Origin: an uncultured Alphaproteobacteria bacterium
Lineage (GTDB): Bacteria; Pseudomonadota; Alphaproteobacteria; HIMB59
NCBI GenBank assembly: GCA_902610255.1
Contig: CACLUX010000002.1
Span: forward strand, 82,899 to 146,898
Direction: 5' to 3'
DNA: 64,000 bases
The position numbers were made by a program, and so were the translations under genes. Below are positions 49,125-58,840 of this stretch, one piece after another; position 1 is the stretch's first letter; every line of letters starts with the position of its first letter. The notes under the pieces were generated by a model. The model had not been told where the DNA came from, searched no databases, and saw only the letters and a list, made by a program, of their open reading frames with translations.

Positions 49125-50981
49125 AAACTTTATTAGCTTTTCATAAATAATTTTTGGAGAAATACCTGACTTAGAATATTGATCATCAATGTCAGATTGA
49201 TCAATAAACTCATCTTTCATAAAAAAATTTAATATTATTGGAGTATCGTTTAGTTTATTTATTAAAAAGTCATTAACCTGACTAGAGAACCCCCCAATTG
49301 CATTCTCCTCAATAGTAACAAAAATGTCATGATTTTTCTTAAGTTTTTGTATTATTTTAACATCAATTGGCTTTGCAAATCTCATATCTATTATAGAGCA
49401 ATCCAATTTATAATTTTTTTTAATTAGTTCGCTAGTCTCTAATACTTTTTTTAACCTCGTTCCTAGATTTAGGAAGGCAATTTTTTTTCCATTTTTTATA
49501 ACCTTACCTTTTCCTATTGTTATTTTTTGAAATTTATCATTGTTTTTATATTCATGTGCTAAATCTCTTGGATATCTAATTGCACAAGGTTTGTTATTTA
49601 TAGATAATGCTAAATTGATCATATTTTTTAATTCCTCACCACTTGATGGTGCCATAACAATAAAATTTGGGAGGCAACAGAGGTAACTGAGATCAAAAGA
49701 TCCAGCATGTGTAGCGCCATCAGCGCCTACAAAACCAGATCTATCAATCAAAAATCTAACAGGTAATGACTGAATAGCAATATCATGTACAACTTGATCA
49801 TAAGCTCTTTGCAGAAAAGTTGAATAAATTGCAACAAAAGGCTTAATAGACTCTGTTGACATACCTCCAGCAAAAGTAACAGCATGCTGTTCAGCTATTC
49901 CTACATCATAAAATCTAGAAGGATATTTTTCTTTAAACTTATCTAAGCCTGTTCCTGAGGGCATTGCTGCAGTTATTGCTACGATTTTTTTATCTTTTTT
50001 TGCTAATTTTAAAATAGTATCACTTACTACATTAGTATATGTAACAAGTTTTGATTTATTTTGTAAACCTGTTTTGACATCAAATGATGATACACCATGA
50101 AATTTATCTTTTGATAGTTCAGCAGGTTTATAACCCCTACCTTTCTGAGTAATTAAATGCAGGAACACTGGGCCATGTAATTCTTTTTTTTTGTATTTTT
50201 TAAATAATTGAACTAATAGCTTTAAATTATGTCCATCAACGGGTCCCAAATAATTTAAACCTAATTCTTCAAATAGAGTATTGCCAGTTAGATAACCTTT
50301 AAAATAACCCTCTGTTTTTTTTGCAAATTCTCCAACTTCACTTGGAAGTCTTTTAGTAAAATTTTTAATAATATCTCTAAAACCTTCATATGATTTTGAA
50401 CTCAATAAATTCACAAGATATTTACTCATAGCACCAACAGGTTCAGCTATAGACATCTCGTTATCATTCAAAATTATCAGAGAATTTTTATTTAGGTGTC
50501 CTAGATTGTTTAACCCTTCGAAAGCCATACCTGCGCTAATTGCTCCATCACCTATAATACTAACCACATCAAAATCTTTATTTAAAATATCCCTTGCGGC
50601 AGTGATTCCAAGGCTAGCAGAGATTGAAGTTGAACTATGTGCTGCACCAAAAGGGTCATATACACTCTCTGATCTTTTTGTAAAACCAGATATTCCATTT
50701 TTTTTTCTCAAAGAATGTATTTTATTCTTTCTACCCGTAAGAATCTTATGAGGGTATGTTTGATGTCCCACATCCCATATTATTTTATCTGATGGAGCAT
50801 TAAATACATAATGTAAGGCAACTGTAAGTTCTACAACACCAAGGCTAGCACCTAAATGTCCACCAGTTCTTGATACTATTTCAATTGTATAATCTCTTAA
50901 TTCATCATTAAGTTTTTGTAATTCACTAAATGATAATTTTTTTAAATCTTTAGGTAATTTGACTCTACTTAAAACTGACAT
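49116..50981 (-). CDS. dxs: 1-deoxy-D-xylulose-5-phosphate synthase
   Basis: TPP-dependent first step of the non-mevalonate isoprenoid pathway. IWDVGHQTYPHKILTGR is near residue 65, the TPP motif VVSIIGDGAISAGMAFEGLN near 145, and IAEQHAVTFAGGM and RSGFVGADGATHAG in the C-terminal half. Length of 621 is normal. It starts 9 bp after xseB; the ispA gene often found between xseB and dxs is missing. Confidence 0.97.
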   Translation of the reverse strand: MSVLSRVKLPKDLKKLSFSELQKLNDELRDYTIEIVSRTGGHLGASLGVVELTVALHYVFNAPSDKIIWDVGHQTYPHKILTGRKNKIHSLRKKNGISGFTKRSESVYDPFGAAHSSTSISASLGITAARDILNKDFDVVSIIGDGAISAGMAFEGLNNLGHLNKNSLIILNDNEMSIAEPVGAMSKYLVNLLSSKSYEGFRDIIKNFTKRLPSEVGEFAKKTEGYFKGYLTGNTLFEELGLNYLGPVDGHNLKLLVQLFKKYKKKELHGPVFLHLITQKGRGYKPAELSKDKFHGVSSFDVKTGLQNKSKLVTYTNVVSDTILKLAKKDKKIVAITAAMPSGTGLDKFKEKYPSRFYDVGIAEQHAVTFAGGMSTESIKPFVAIYSTFLQRAYDQVVHDIAIQSLPVRFLIDRSGFVGADGATHAGSFDLSYLCCLPNFIVMAPSSGEELKNMINLALSINNKPCAIRYPRDLAHEYKNNDKFQKITIGKGKVIKNGKKIAFLNLGTRLKKVLETSELIKKNYKLDCSIIDMRFAKPIDVKIIQKLKKNHDIFVTIEENAIGGFSSQVNDFLINKLNDTPIILNFFMKDEFIDQSDIDDQYSKSGISPKIIYEKLIKFLK

Positions 50982-50990
50982 AAATTTTAA

Positions 50991-51215
50991 TTACTGAAAT
51001 TCTGTTGATGCAAGTGATTTATTCTTTTTAACAATTTTATCAATTTTAACTTTTGCAGATTTTAATTTTTCCTCACAGTATTCTTTTAACTCTATGCCCT
51101 CTTCAAATAACTTGATACTTTCTTCAAGAGGTGTTTCTTCATTTTCTAATAAGTCGGATATTTGCTCTAATCTTTTAAGAGCACTTTCAAAATTTTTTTC
51201 ATTTTTTTTATTCAT
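50991..51215 (-). CDS. xseB: Exodeoxyribonuclease VII small subunit
   Basis: Helical partner of XseA in single-strand DNA degradation. FESALKRLEQISDLLENEET and PLEESIKLFEEGIELKEYCE are the family signature. Length of 74 is normal. It overlaps the upstream deacetylase-family gene by 8 bp and precedes dxs. xseA is not in the window. Confidence 0.95.
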   Translation of the reverse strand: MNKKNEKNFESALKRLEQISDLLENEETPLEESIKLFEEGIELKEYCEEKLKSAKVKIDKIVKKNKSLASTEFQ

Positions 51216-52131
51216 TAGAGTACTCTATTAAAGCTTTTAGGTGGTTATTTAATCCATGAAGTAAGCCTTTCATATCATATCCTCCCTCTAAGACTGAAAT
51301 TATTGGAACATTATTTGCTAACTTTTCCAATACAATTTTTGTCACCCAATAAAAATCTTCATTTTCTAAATTAATTGACGCGAGAGGGTCTAACTTATGG
51401 GCATCAAAACCTGCTGAAAAATATATTAAATCGAAATTATTATTTATTTTGTTAATTATCTTATTTTCAAATAATGACCTGAATGTTTTAGAATCACAAC
51501 CAGCTTTTAATGGGCAATTAAATATATTGCCAGTTCCAGTCTCACTCTCAGAACCCGTACCTGGGTAAAATGGATATTGATGAGATGATGCATAGTATAT
51601 ATTTTTGCTATTTTCAAAAATATGTTGGGTTCCATTACCATGATGAACATCAAAGTCTACAATTAAAATTTTTTCAAATTTGCCTGACCTGAGGGCATAT
51701 TCTGCTGATATAGCTACATTATTAAACACACCAAATCCCATTGCTTTGTTTTTTTCTGCATGATGTCCTGGAGGTCTATGTGCACAAAAATAAACATTTT
51801 TTTTATTATTATCTTCTATAATTTTTTTCACAGCATCCACACTCCCACCAACAGCTAAAAGATAACTCTTTAAACTATTGGGACTGGCAATAGTGTCAGG
51901 ATCAAAATAATTAAAACCAGAGGAAGGTATTGAGTCAAAAATATAATTTACATATTCTTCGTCATGTACTAAAGAAATCAATTTTTTATCAGCTATAGAT
52001 GGTTCGATAAGATTATGGCTAGAATACTCTTCTTTAATTAAATTATTAACAACTTCTATTCTTTTTATGGACTCAGGATGGTTACCAGTATCGTGATCTT
52101 TATATTCTTCTGAAAAAAAAATATTTATCAT
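51208..52131 (-). CDS. Histone-deacetylase-family (zinc amidohydrolase) protein
   Basis: Zinc-dependent deacetylase fold of the HDAC/AcuC/acetylpolyamine amidohydrolase superfamily. HRPPGHHAEKNKAMGFGVFN holds the active-site histidine pair, DFDVHHGNGTQHIF gives an aspartate and histidine zinc ligand, and SAGFDAHKLDPLA the second aspartate. I chose ATG 52131 (MINIFFSEEYKDHDTG), giving 307 residues; it forms TAATG with the upstream stop. The substrate is unknown; bacterial members act on acetylated small amines or proteins. In alphaproteobacteria a gene of this family often precedes xseB, as here. Confidence 0.9.
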   Translation of the reverse strand: MINIFFSEEYKDHDTGNHPESIKRIEVVNNLIKEEYSSHNLIEPSIADKKLISLVHDEEYVNYIFDSIPSSGFNYFDPDTIASPNSLKSYLLAVGGSVDAVKKIIEDNNKKNVYFCAHRPPGHHAEKNKAMGFGVFNNVAISAEYALRSGKFEKILIVDFDVHHGNGTQHIFENSKNIYYASSHQYPFYPGTGSESETGTGNIFNCPLKAGCDSKTFRSLFENKIINKINNNFDLIYFSAGFDAHKLDPLASINLENEDFYWVTKIVLEKLANNVPIISVLEGGYDMKGLLHGLNNHLKALIEYSNE

Positions 52132-52799
52132 TATAAAAGTTTTAATAAAAAACGTTGAAACCAATCGTAATTATTATATTGATATTTTTTAAAATCTTTC
52201 ATTATCTTATTTAATTTATCTATATAAGGATATTTTATTTTAACTATATCGTGCCATCTTTTAATTGTGTTAGAGGTAACTTCAGGGTGAAATTGAAACC
52301 CATAGATATCTCTCCTTTTAATCTTGAAGGAGTCAACTTCATACAAAATACCTTTAGCTAATACTTCCATATTTTTATTAAAAGAAATTCCCTCTGTATG
52401 GAATTGTAAAAAAGTTAAATTATTTTTGAAAACTTTATTATTTAATTTTAAATTTTTTTTATAACCACACTCGAATAATTTGTTTTTTGATTTAGATATT
52501 TTAGACCCATAAATTTTTGCAATTAATTGTGCGCCCAGACAAATACCTACAATAGGTTTATTTTTTTTAAGTATGTAATTAAGGAATTTATATTCATTCA
52601 AAATAGCCTTTGATTTACTATTTGCGCTTTGTTTTCCTCCATGAAATATAAATAAATCAAATTGATCAATATCTTTTTTTTTTAATAAATGAAGATTTTT
52701 ATAAAAAATAATAGACGATTGATGTTTTTTTTGAAAAAACTTTGTAATTACACTTACATCTGCTACTTCACTATGAATTATTTGTAGTACTCTCTTCAT
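52131..52799 (-). CDS. Class I glutamine amidotransferase domain protein
   Basis: 222 residues from ATG 52799 (MKRVLQIIHSE). The GATase triad is visible: PIVGICLGAQLIAKIYG with the nucleophile cysteine, and YGFQFHPEVTSNTI with the histidine and glutamate. LQFHTEGISF is typical of the stand-alone GMP-synthase-like group. It may hydrolyse glutamine for an unknown partner, or be a hydrolase such as the PuuD type. It overlaps the end of ftsW by 29 bp and the next gene by one base. Confidence 0.85.
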   Translation of the reverse strand: MKRVLQIIHSEVADVSVITKFFQKKHQSSIIFYKNLHLLKKKDIDQFDLFIFHGGKQSANSKSKAILNEYKFLNYILKKNKPIVGICLGAQLIAKIYGSKISKSKNKLFECGYKKNLKLNNKVFKNNLTFLQFHTEGISFNKNMEVLAKGILYEVDSFKIKRRDIYGFQFHPEVTSNTIKRWHDIVKIKYPYIDKLNKIMKDFKKYQYNNYDWFQRFLLKLL

Positions 52800-53871
52800 T
52801 TTTACTAAAACTAATGACTGTACCAAATATTATTGCATAAGAAAGCATTGATGACCCTCCATAACTTACAAATGGCAATGTCATTCCTGTAGGCGGTATA
52901 AGTTTAATAGATGACCCTATATTTATAAATGCCTGCAGACACATCAAAAAACATAGACTGAAAATTGTATTGGATATAAATAAATTTGATGGGCTTAAAA
53001 GAGACTTTCTCGCTAATATGAAAAAAAATGGATACAGAAAAGATACAAACAATCCAAATAAAACACCAAATTCCTCGATTAAAATTGCAAATATAAAATC
53101 ATTATGAGACTCAGGGATTGAATATTTGAGTTGACCCTCACCGAGCCCTACTCCAAATATTCCACCAGTTTTTATTGCAGATAAACTTTTCGAAACTTGT
53201 GAATTATTGCCATCTAAAAAATTATCTATCCTGTATGCAACATGATCAAAGAAAAAATATGCAATTAATAGAAAAAATATTCCTAAAAAACCTAATAAAA
53301 TAAAAAGTTTAAGATTTCTAAAATATAAAATTAAAATTAAAGAAATTATAGATATGTAAACTAATAAGGTTCCTATATCTGGTTGATTGAGTAATAGTAA
53401 TGTCACAGTACCAATCATAAATAGACATATAAATAAATATAATTTATTGTTAGTCTTGACGTATAAATAACAAAACCAAGAAAACATACACACAAGAGGT
53501 CCTTTTAATAATTCAGATGGTTGTATAGAAATAAAATCAAAACTAATCCATCTAGTTGCTCCTTTGATTTCGTAACCTAATACTGGTACAAACAATAAAA
53601 GTAAAATAAAAAATATACACATAAAATTTAAAATTTTTCTTAATTCATTTTTAGGTAGTAATGATAAAAAAATTAATAAAAATAGAGAGATAGACAAAAA
53701 AATAATGTGCTTAATTATAAGTAAAATTGAATACTCTGTGCCAATCAAAGAATAAATAGCAAGAATACCAATGAATGATAAAATAAAAGGTATAATAAAA
53801 AGTTTTTTCGATAATATATACCAATTTGATCCTAATAAACTTTGATCATCTCTAAAAAGTTTGTTTTTCAA
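52771..53871 (-). CDS. ftsW: Septal peptidoglycan polymerase FtsW
   Basis: SEDS-family glycosyltransferase of the divisome, partner of FtsI. 366 residues with about ten membrane spans. GATRWISFDFISIQPSELLK (quoted whole, 20 residues) is the SEDS signature, and IPESHNDFIFAILIEEFGV and PPTGMTLPFVSYGGSSM are the conserved later motifs. It overlaps murD by 4 bp. In most bacteria murG follows; here a glutamine amidotransferase does. Confidence 0.95.
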   Translation of the reverse strand: MKNKLFRDDQSLLGSNWYILSKKLFIIPFILSFIGILAIYSLIGTEYSILLIIKHIIFLSISLFLLIFLSLLPKNELRKILNFMCIFFILLLLFVPVLGYEIKGATRWISFDFISIQPSELLKGPLVCMFSWFCYLYVKTNNKLYLFICLFMIGTVTLLLLNQPDIGTLLVYISIISLILILYFRNLKLFILLGFLGIFFLLIAYFFFDHVAYRIDNFLDGNNSQVSKSLSAIKTGGIFGVGLGEGQLKYSIPESHNDFIFAILIEEFGVLFGLFVSFLYPFFFILARKSLLSPSNLFISNTIFSLCFLMCLQAFINIGSSIKLIPPTGMTLPFVSYGGSSMLSYAIIFGTVISFSKNEESTTNNS

Positions 53872-55112
53872 ATTAATACTTTTTTAATAAGTTGGTTAAA
53901 ATGTTTTCCTCGTTCTAAATAATTATTATAAGAGTCGTATGACTCACCTCCAGGAGAGAAAAGTATATGACTGTATTTACGTAACTTTATAATTAACTTT
54001 AAAAAATTTATTGAGTCATTTAAATTATTAAATTTGTAGTAATTTGAATTAATGAAATTTAAATGATTTAAAAATAAGTTATTATTATTGCCAAATATTA
54101 ATACTAATGTATTTGTTACATCGAATTTAACTTTTTTGTCATATCTTTTTAATTGACCACCAAGAATAAGAATTTTTTTTGAACTACGTATTAATTTATT
54201 TTTATAAATGGCATTATCTAGATTGGTGCATTTACTGTCATTATATAATTTTAAGTTATGTGAATTATAAATTAGTTGATTTCTAAATTTTAATTCTTTT
54301 GTAATTTTTATATTATTAATTTTAATTTTCGAGTCAAAGTTCTCAATAAGTTTTTTTATATTATTAAAATTCAGATCTTTTATATAGCTATTGATTTCTT
54401 TTTTTGATGGTATTACATCTTTGTTGAAAATTAATCTATTTGTATTAATTTTTAAAAATCTTTGATAATTTAAATATAATTTTTTTGTTAGAAATAAATT
54501 AGAATTTTTATAAAGCAAATCCTGTATGCGAAACTTGGATCTAATATAGTTTTTAACATTTTTATGATAATCTAGATGATCTATGTATATATTTGTTATT
54601 AGGCCATAATGTAATTTCAAAAATTTCACTTTATCTAATTGATATGAACTCAACTCTATTATTAAAATATCTATCTTAGATAAATAATTAGAAATATTTT
54701 TTTTGTCCAAAATAGTGCTTCCAAAATTACCAATGATTTTTGTGTTATATTTTTTTGATAAAATTTCTTGTAAATGACAACAAGTTGAAGATTTTCCTTC
54801 TGTACCTGTTACACCAATTATTTTTTGTGAAGTTATTTCTAAACTTAAAAAGTCAAGATCTATTATAATTTTATTTTTATACCTGAATAAAAAATGTTTT
54901 TTTTCAATTTTAATTGATGGGGATACAACAAAGTAACTATATTCGTTAATTTTTTTTAATAAATATTTTTTACTAATTATATTTTTATGATTAATTTTTT
55001 GATAATCATCATAGATATCATATATGCAATTTTTATAATTTAAGTATTTTTCTATTGATTTCCCACTTATGCCATACCCATAAATTAAAAATTTTTTTTT
55101 TAAATCTATCAA
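53868..55112 (-). CDS. murD: UDP-MurNAc-L-alanine:D-glutamate ligase MurD
   Basis: Adds D-glutamate to the peptidoglycan precursor. The ATP loop is IGVTGTEGKSSTCCHLQ, the central domain has LIIELSSYQLDK and HLDYHKNVKNY, and the C-terminal domain LYNDSKCTNLDNA and ILGGQLKRYDK. Length of 414 is short (usual 440-460). Composition is extremely AT-rich, with many lysine, asparagine and isoleucine codons. It follows mraY directly. Confidence 0.94.
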   Translation of the reverse strand: MIDLKKKFLIYGYGISGKSIEKYLNYKNCIYDIYDDYQKINHKNIISKKYLLKKINEYSYFVVSPSIKIEKKHFLFRYKNKIIIDLDFLSLEITSQKIIGVTGTEGKSSTCCHLQEILSKKYNTKIIGNFGSTILDKKNISNYLSKIDILIIELSSYQLDKVKFLKLHYGLITNIYIDHLDYHKNVKNYIRSKFRIQDLLYKNSNLFLTKKLYLNYQRFLKINTNRLIFNKDVIPSKKEINSYIKDLNFNNIKKLIENFDSKIKINNIKITKELKFRNQLIYNSHNLKLYNDSKCTNLDNAIYKNKLIRSSKKILILGGQLKRYDKKVKFDVTNTLVLIFGNNNNLFLNHLNFINSNYYKFNNLNDSINFLKLIIKLRKYSHILFSPGGESYDSYNNYLERGKHFNQLIKKVLI

Positions 55113-56189
55113 TTATCTTATTTTTAAAAGCGATAAAGCTAACAAACAAAAGAGAAAGCTTAATATCCAAAATCTAATAACTATTTTTTGTTCTGATAGA
55201 CCTTTTTTTTCATAATGATGATGAAGAGGAGCCATCAAAAATATTCTTTTTCCTTTTGATAATTTAAAATATGTGACTTGTAACATTACAGATATGGTTT
55301 CTAATACAAAAAGTCCACCGGCTACAGCCAATACTATTTCCTGTTTTAGAAGAATAGAAGTTACGGCCAGTGAAGCTCCTAACGATTGTGATCCTGTGTC
55401 ACCCATAAAAATAGATGCAGGACTCGAGTTAAACCATAAAAAACCCAGTAAAGCTCCAATTGCAGAAGTACAAAATATTACAATTTCTCCTGATCCTTTG
55501 ATGTAATTAACTAGAAGATAATTAGAAAAATTTATATTACCTAATACATAAGCAAAAATTGAAAATGTAAGGAATACAAATATCAAAGGCATTGAAACCA
55601 ATCCATCCAAACCATCTGTTAAATTAGTTGCATTTGTTGAACCAATAACAATTAGTAAAATAAGTATAAAATAAAAATAACCTAATTCGATAGAAACATT
55701 CTTTAAAAATGGAACACTAAATTTGTTTAGATCAAACCCATTATTTTTAATTGTAAAGTAGATTACTAGTGTTGCTAAAAGCTGAAATAAAAATTTAGTT
55801 TTGGAGCTTATTCCCTGTCCTAGTTTAACTTTTTTAAGGTCGTCAACAAAGCCAATTAGTCCAAATAAAATTAAAGTTAAAATCAATACATAATTAAAGT
55901 TTGAAAAATTTGAAGTCCACAAAGTTGTACTTAAAATAATTGAAAATAGAATAAGTATTCCACCAAATGTTGGGGTTCCTTTTTTACTGTAATGTGTATC
56001 TGGACCATCATGTCGAATTGGTTGTCCACTTGGAAAAAAATTCTGTTGAATTCTTATCCATTGTGGCATTAAAATTAAAACAATAAAAAAAGATGTGACT
56101 AAAGATAAGCCTGATCTAAAAGAAATATAACCGAATAAATTAAAAAAAAATTCTATTTCTCTAAGATTATATAATAAATCACCTAGCAT
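55113..56189 (-). CDS. mraY: Phospho-MurNAc-pentapeptide transferase MraY
   Basis: Makes lipid I on the inner membrane. 358 residues, about ten membrane spans. KKGTPTFGGILIL, LIGFVDDLKKVK, TNLTDGLDGL and WFNSSPASIFMGDTGSQSLG are catalytic signatures with the aspartates; APLHHHYEKKGLSE is the conserved histidine motif. Better conserved than its mur neighbours. It overlaps murF by 11 bp. Confidence 0.98.
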   Translation of the reverse strand: MLGDLLYNLREIEFFFNLFGYISFRSGLSLVTSFFIVLILMPQWIRIQQNFFPSGQPIRHDGPDTHYSKKGTPTFGGILILFSIILSTTLWTSNFSNFNYVLILTLILFGLIGFVDDLKKVKLGQGISSKTKFLFQLLATLVIYFTIKNNGFDLNKFSVPFLKNVSIELGYFYFILILLIVIGSTNATNLTDGLDGLVSMPLIFVFLTFSIFAYVLGNINFSNYLLVNYIKGSGEIVIFCTSAIGALLGFLWFNSSPASIFMGDTGSQSLGASLAVTSILLKQEIVLAVAGGLFVLETISVMLQVTYFKLSKGKRIFLMAPLHHHYEKKGLSEQKIVIRFWILSFLFCLLALSLLKIR

Positions 56190-57477
56190 ACTCTTTAATT
56201 ATCCTATCTAATTGGTTTGATCTTGAACCCATAACAAATATATTTTTTATATTTGTAATTTCTTTATTCAAATATTTGATAATTGGTTTGTAGTTTTTAT
56301 AAAAAATAAATTTATTAAACCTTTTTTTAAACTTATGGAATTCATCACCTATAAAAATAATTTTTTTTATTTTTAAATAAGCTGCTAGTTCAATAATTTG
56401 TAAATGAGAAAAATCTGATATTGCGCCTAACTCCTTCATTGAACCCAATATATAAACTTTTTGTTTAATATTTCTTTTATTAAATATAAGGATTTGTTTA
56501 TGAAGCGAATATGGGCTAGCATTATAACTATGGTCGTAAAAACTGACTTTTTTACTTCCTATATATGTTGATACCTCTTTACCTCTAGATTCGATTATGG
56601 AGTCAGAGTAAAAATAAATATTTAATTTTATTTTCTTTATGAATTTTTTAATAAACAAATATGAGACTATAGCTATTTCTAAACAAAATTCTCCACTTAA
56701 TGACTTAATAGAATATTTTTTACTATTATGTGTAAAGTTAATTATGAATTCTTTTTTGTATTTAAGAATATTTTTTTTTAAATTATTAACATTTACCAAT
56801 TCTACTTTAGAGTCAATTTTACCTTTAATATCGCGCGGGCTATAATTGTAATTAACTAACCCACTAATAAGTCTTTCTGATTTAAATATTTTTAATTTAT
56901 TATCTATTAAATGATTAAAATTCCTAAAATTACCAATATGAGAATTTTCAATTCCAGTTACTAGGCAATAATGTGGTTTTAAAGTTTTTATTAAATTAGT
57001 CATTTCTTTAGAGGTATTTATTCCTAATTCAAATACAGAATATTTGCTACTTAAATTCATATTCATAATTGAAAACTGTAAACCCTGAATATTATTATAA
57101 TTTTTATATGATCTGTAAGATGAAATATTATTTTTTATTAAAATAAGATATATATTTTCTTTAAAAGTTGTTTTTCCTACAGATCCAGTTACAGCAATAA
57201 TTTTACCTTTATAAGTTTCAATTATGAATTTGCAGAAATTTTTTACAAATAATTGGGTATCTTTTACATAAAGTAATTTAGGGTGTTTTTTTTTTACATT
57301 TACAATCACATAGGCTGCTTTTTTTTTTAGAGCATCACTATAATATAAATTACCATCATTTTTTTTAGTTTTTAAACCTATAAAAATATCATTTTTTTTC
57401 ATGAGTCGTGTGTCAAAAACAATATTGGATTTGTATTTTGATCTTAGATTGAGAATTATTTTATAAATTTTTTGCAT
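56179..57477 (-). CDS. murF: UDP-MurNAc-tripeptide:D-Ala-D-Ala ligase MurF
   Basis: Adds D-alanyl-D-alanine to the precursor. ATP loop IIAVTGSVGKTTFKENI, central ENSHIGNFRNF, and C-terminal YDHSYNASPYSLHK with VYILGSMKELGAISD. Length of 432 is a little short of the usual 450. Highly AT-rich and divergent. It overlaps murE by 17 bp and mraY by 11 bp. Confidence 0.93.
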   Translation of the reverse strand: MQKIYKIILNLRSKYKSNIVFDTRLMKKNDIFIGLKTKKNDGNLYYSDALKKKAAYVIVNVKKKHPKLLYVKDTQLFVKNFCKFIIETYKGKIIAVTGSVGKTTFKENIYLILIKNNISSYRSYKNYNNIQGLQFSIMNMNLSSKYSVFELGINTSKEMTNLIKTLKPHYCLVTGIENSHIGNFRNFNHLIDNKLKIFKSERLISGLVNYNYSPRDIKGKIDSKVELVNVNNLKKNILKYKKEFIINFTHNSKKYSIKSLSGEFCLEIAIVSYLFIKKFIKKIKLNIYFYSDSIIESRGKEVSTYIGSKKVSFYDHSYNASPYSLHKQILIFNKRNIKQKVYILGSMKELGAISDFSHLQIIELAAYLKIKKIIFIGDEFHKFKKRFNKFIFYKNYKPIIKYLNKEITNIKNIFVMGSRSNQLDRIIKEYAR

Positions 57478-58840
57478 AGTTAGATGAAATTACTCTATCA
57501 TTAAATGAATAGTATTTATTTTTATAGTTTTGTGTCTCCTCATGACCTTTACCAGCTATAATTAAAATACCCTCATTTTTTTTTATAAAATTTATACCAA
57601 ATTTTATAGCCTTTCTTCTATTTGGTATTTCAATTGGATTTGAAGAGTATTTTAAAAGGGTTTTTCTTATAGTCGCTGGATCTTCATTTCTTGGATTATC
57701 GTCAGTTATAATTTGCAAATTTGTGTATTTTGAGACAACTTTAGCTATTTTTGGTCTCTTTATTTTATCTCTTTCACCACCACAACCATAAACAATTATT
57801 ATATTCTTATTAAAATGAGGAAGCTTGTTTAAAAAATTTTCATATGCGTCTTCTGAATGGGCATAATCAATTATTATAACTCTATTTTTTTTATTATGTA
57901 TAATCTCTGATCTTCCAGGTGGAAATAAAGAATTATTTATAATTAATGGTAAAGTTTTAAAAATTTTATTATATACCATCATGATTGTTAAAATATTTTT
58001 TATCATAAATTCATTAATTGAATTTATATTATAAGATTTTTTATTTGTAATTATTAAGTACTTATTAAAATTTTTATTAATTATTGATATTTTGTTTTTA
58101 TTTAAAAATGTATCTTGAACAATTAATTTACTTTTAAAGCTTCTAAATTTACTTTTTAAACTATAATCTTGTAAGAATAAAAATGAATTTTTTGACTTAT
58201 GTTTTTTAATAAGATTTAATTTTGCTGAGTGATAGTTTTTTAAATTTTTATGGTAATCCAAATGATCGGATTCTAGATTTGTTAAAATACAATAATTATA
58301 GGTTAAATTACCAATTCTTCTCTCACAGTATCCAATGCTAGAAACTTCCATAAAAACAAATTTTACATTACTGTCATTTGCTCTTTGAAGTAAATTTAGT
58401 ATTTCAAAATATGAGGGAGTTGTATTATTTAGTTTATTAATTTTTTTTGAATTTATAAAGAATCCTAATGTGCCGATATAACAAGACTTAATTCCATTAA
58501 TATTAAATAGCTTATTCGCACCATATGCAATAGAGGTTTTTCCGTTAGTTCCTGTTACAAAGATTATTTTGAGATTATTAAAATTATAAAAGATTTTAGA
58601 TATATCATGTAAATCTTTTTGATTTTTAAAAAAGAAATATTTAATTGATTCACTCTCAATGCTCTTTTTAAATTTAATATTGCAAATTATAAATTTGCAT
58701 TTTTTTTTCAAAGCAAAATTTTTATATTTTATAAATTTTGTATAATTATTGTTATTAAATAAAAAAATGGATTTTTTGTTACATTCTTGCCAATTGTGTG
58801 CTATTTTAAATCCTTGTTCTTTTAATACTTCTAGTTTCAT
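57461..58840 (-). CDS. murE: UDP-MurNAc-L-Ala-D-Glu:meso-diaminopimelate ligase MurE
   Basis: Adds the third residue of the stem peptide. ATP loop FVTGTNGKTSIAYG; ESDHLDYHKNLKNYHSAK in the central domain; IIDYAHSEDAYENFL and VYGCGGERDKIKRPKIA in the C-terminal domain. TDDNPRNEDP carries the DNPR motif that marks meso-diaminopimelate rather than lysine specificity. Length of 459 is slightly short. It shares one base with the ftsI stop. Confidence 0.95.
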   Translation of the reverse strand: MKLEVLKEQGFKIAHNWQECNKKSIFLFNNNNYTKFIKYKNFALKKKCKFIICNIKFKKSIESESIKYFFFKNQKDLHDISKIFYNFNNLKIIFVTGTNGKTSIAYGANKLFNINGIKSCYIGTLGFFINSKKINKLNNTTPSYFEILNLLQRANDSNVKFVFMEVSSIGYCERRIGNLTYNYCILTNLESDHLDYHKNLKNYHSAKLNLIKKHKSKNSFLFLQDYSLKSKFRSFKSKLIVQDTFLNKNKISIINKNFNKYLIITNKKSYNINSINEFMIKNILTIMMVYNKIFKTLPLIINNSLFPPGRSEIIHNKKNRVIIIDYAHSEDAYENFLNKLPHFNKNIIIVYGCGGERDKIKRPKIAKVVSKYTNLQIITDDNPRNEDPATIRKTLLKYSSNPIEIPNRRKAIKFGINFIKKNEGILIIAGKGHEETQNYKNKYYSFNDRVISSNYAKNL

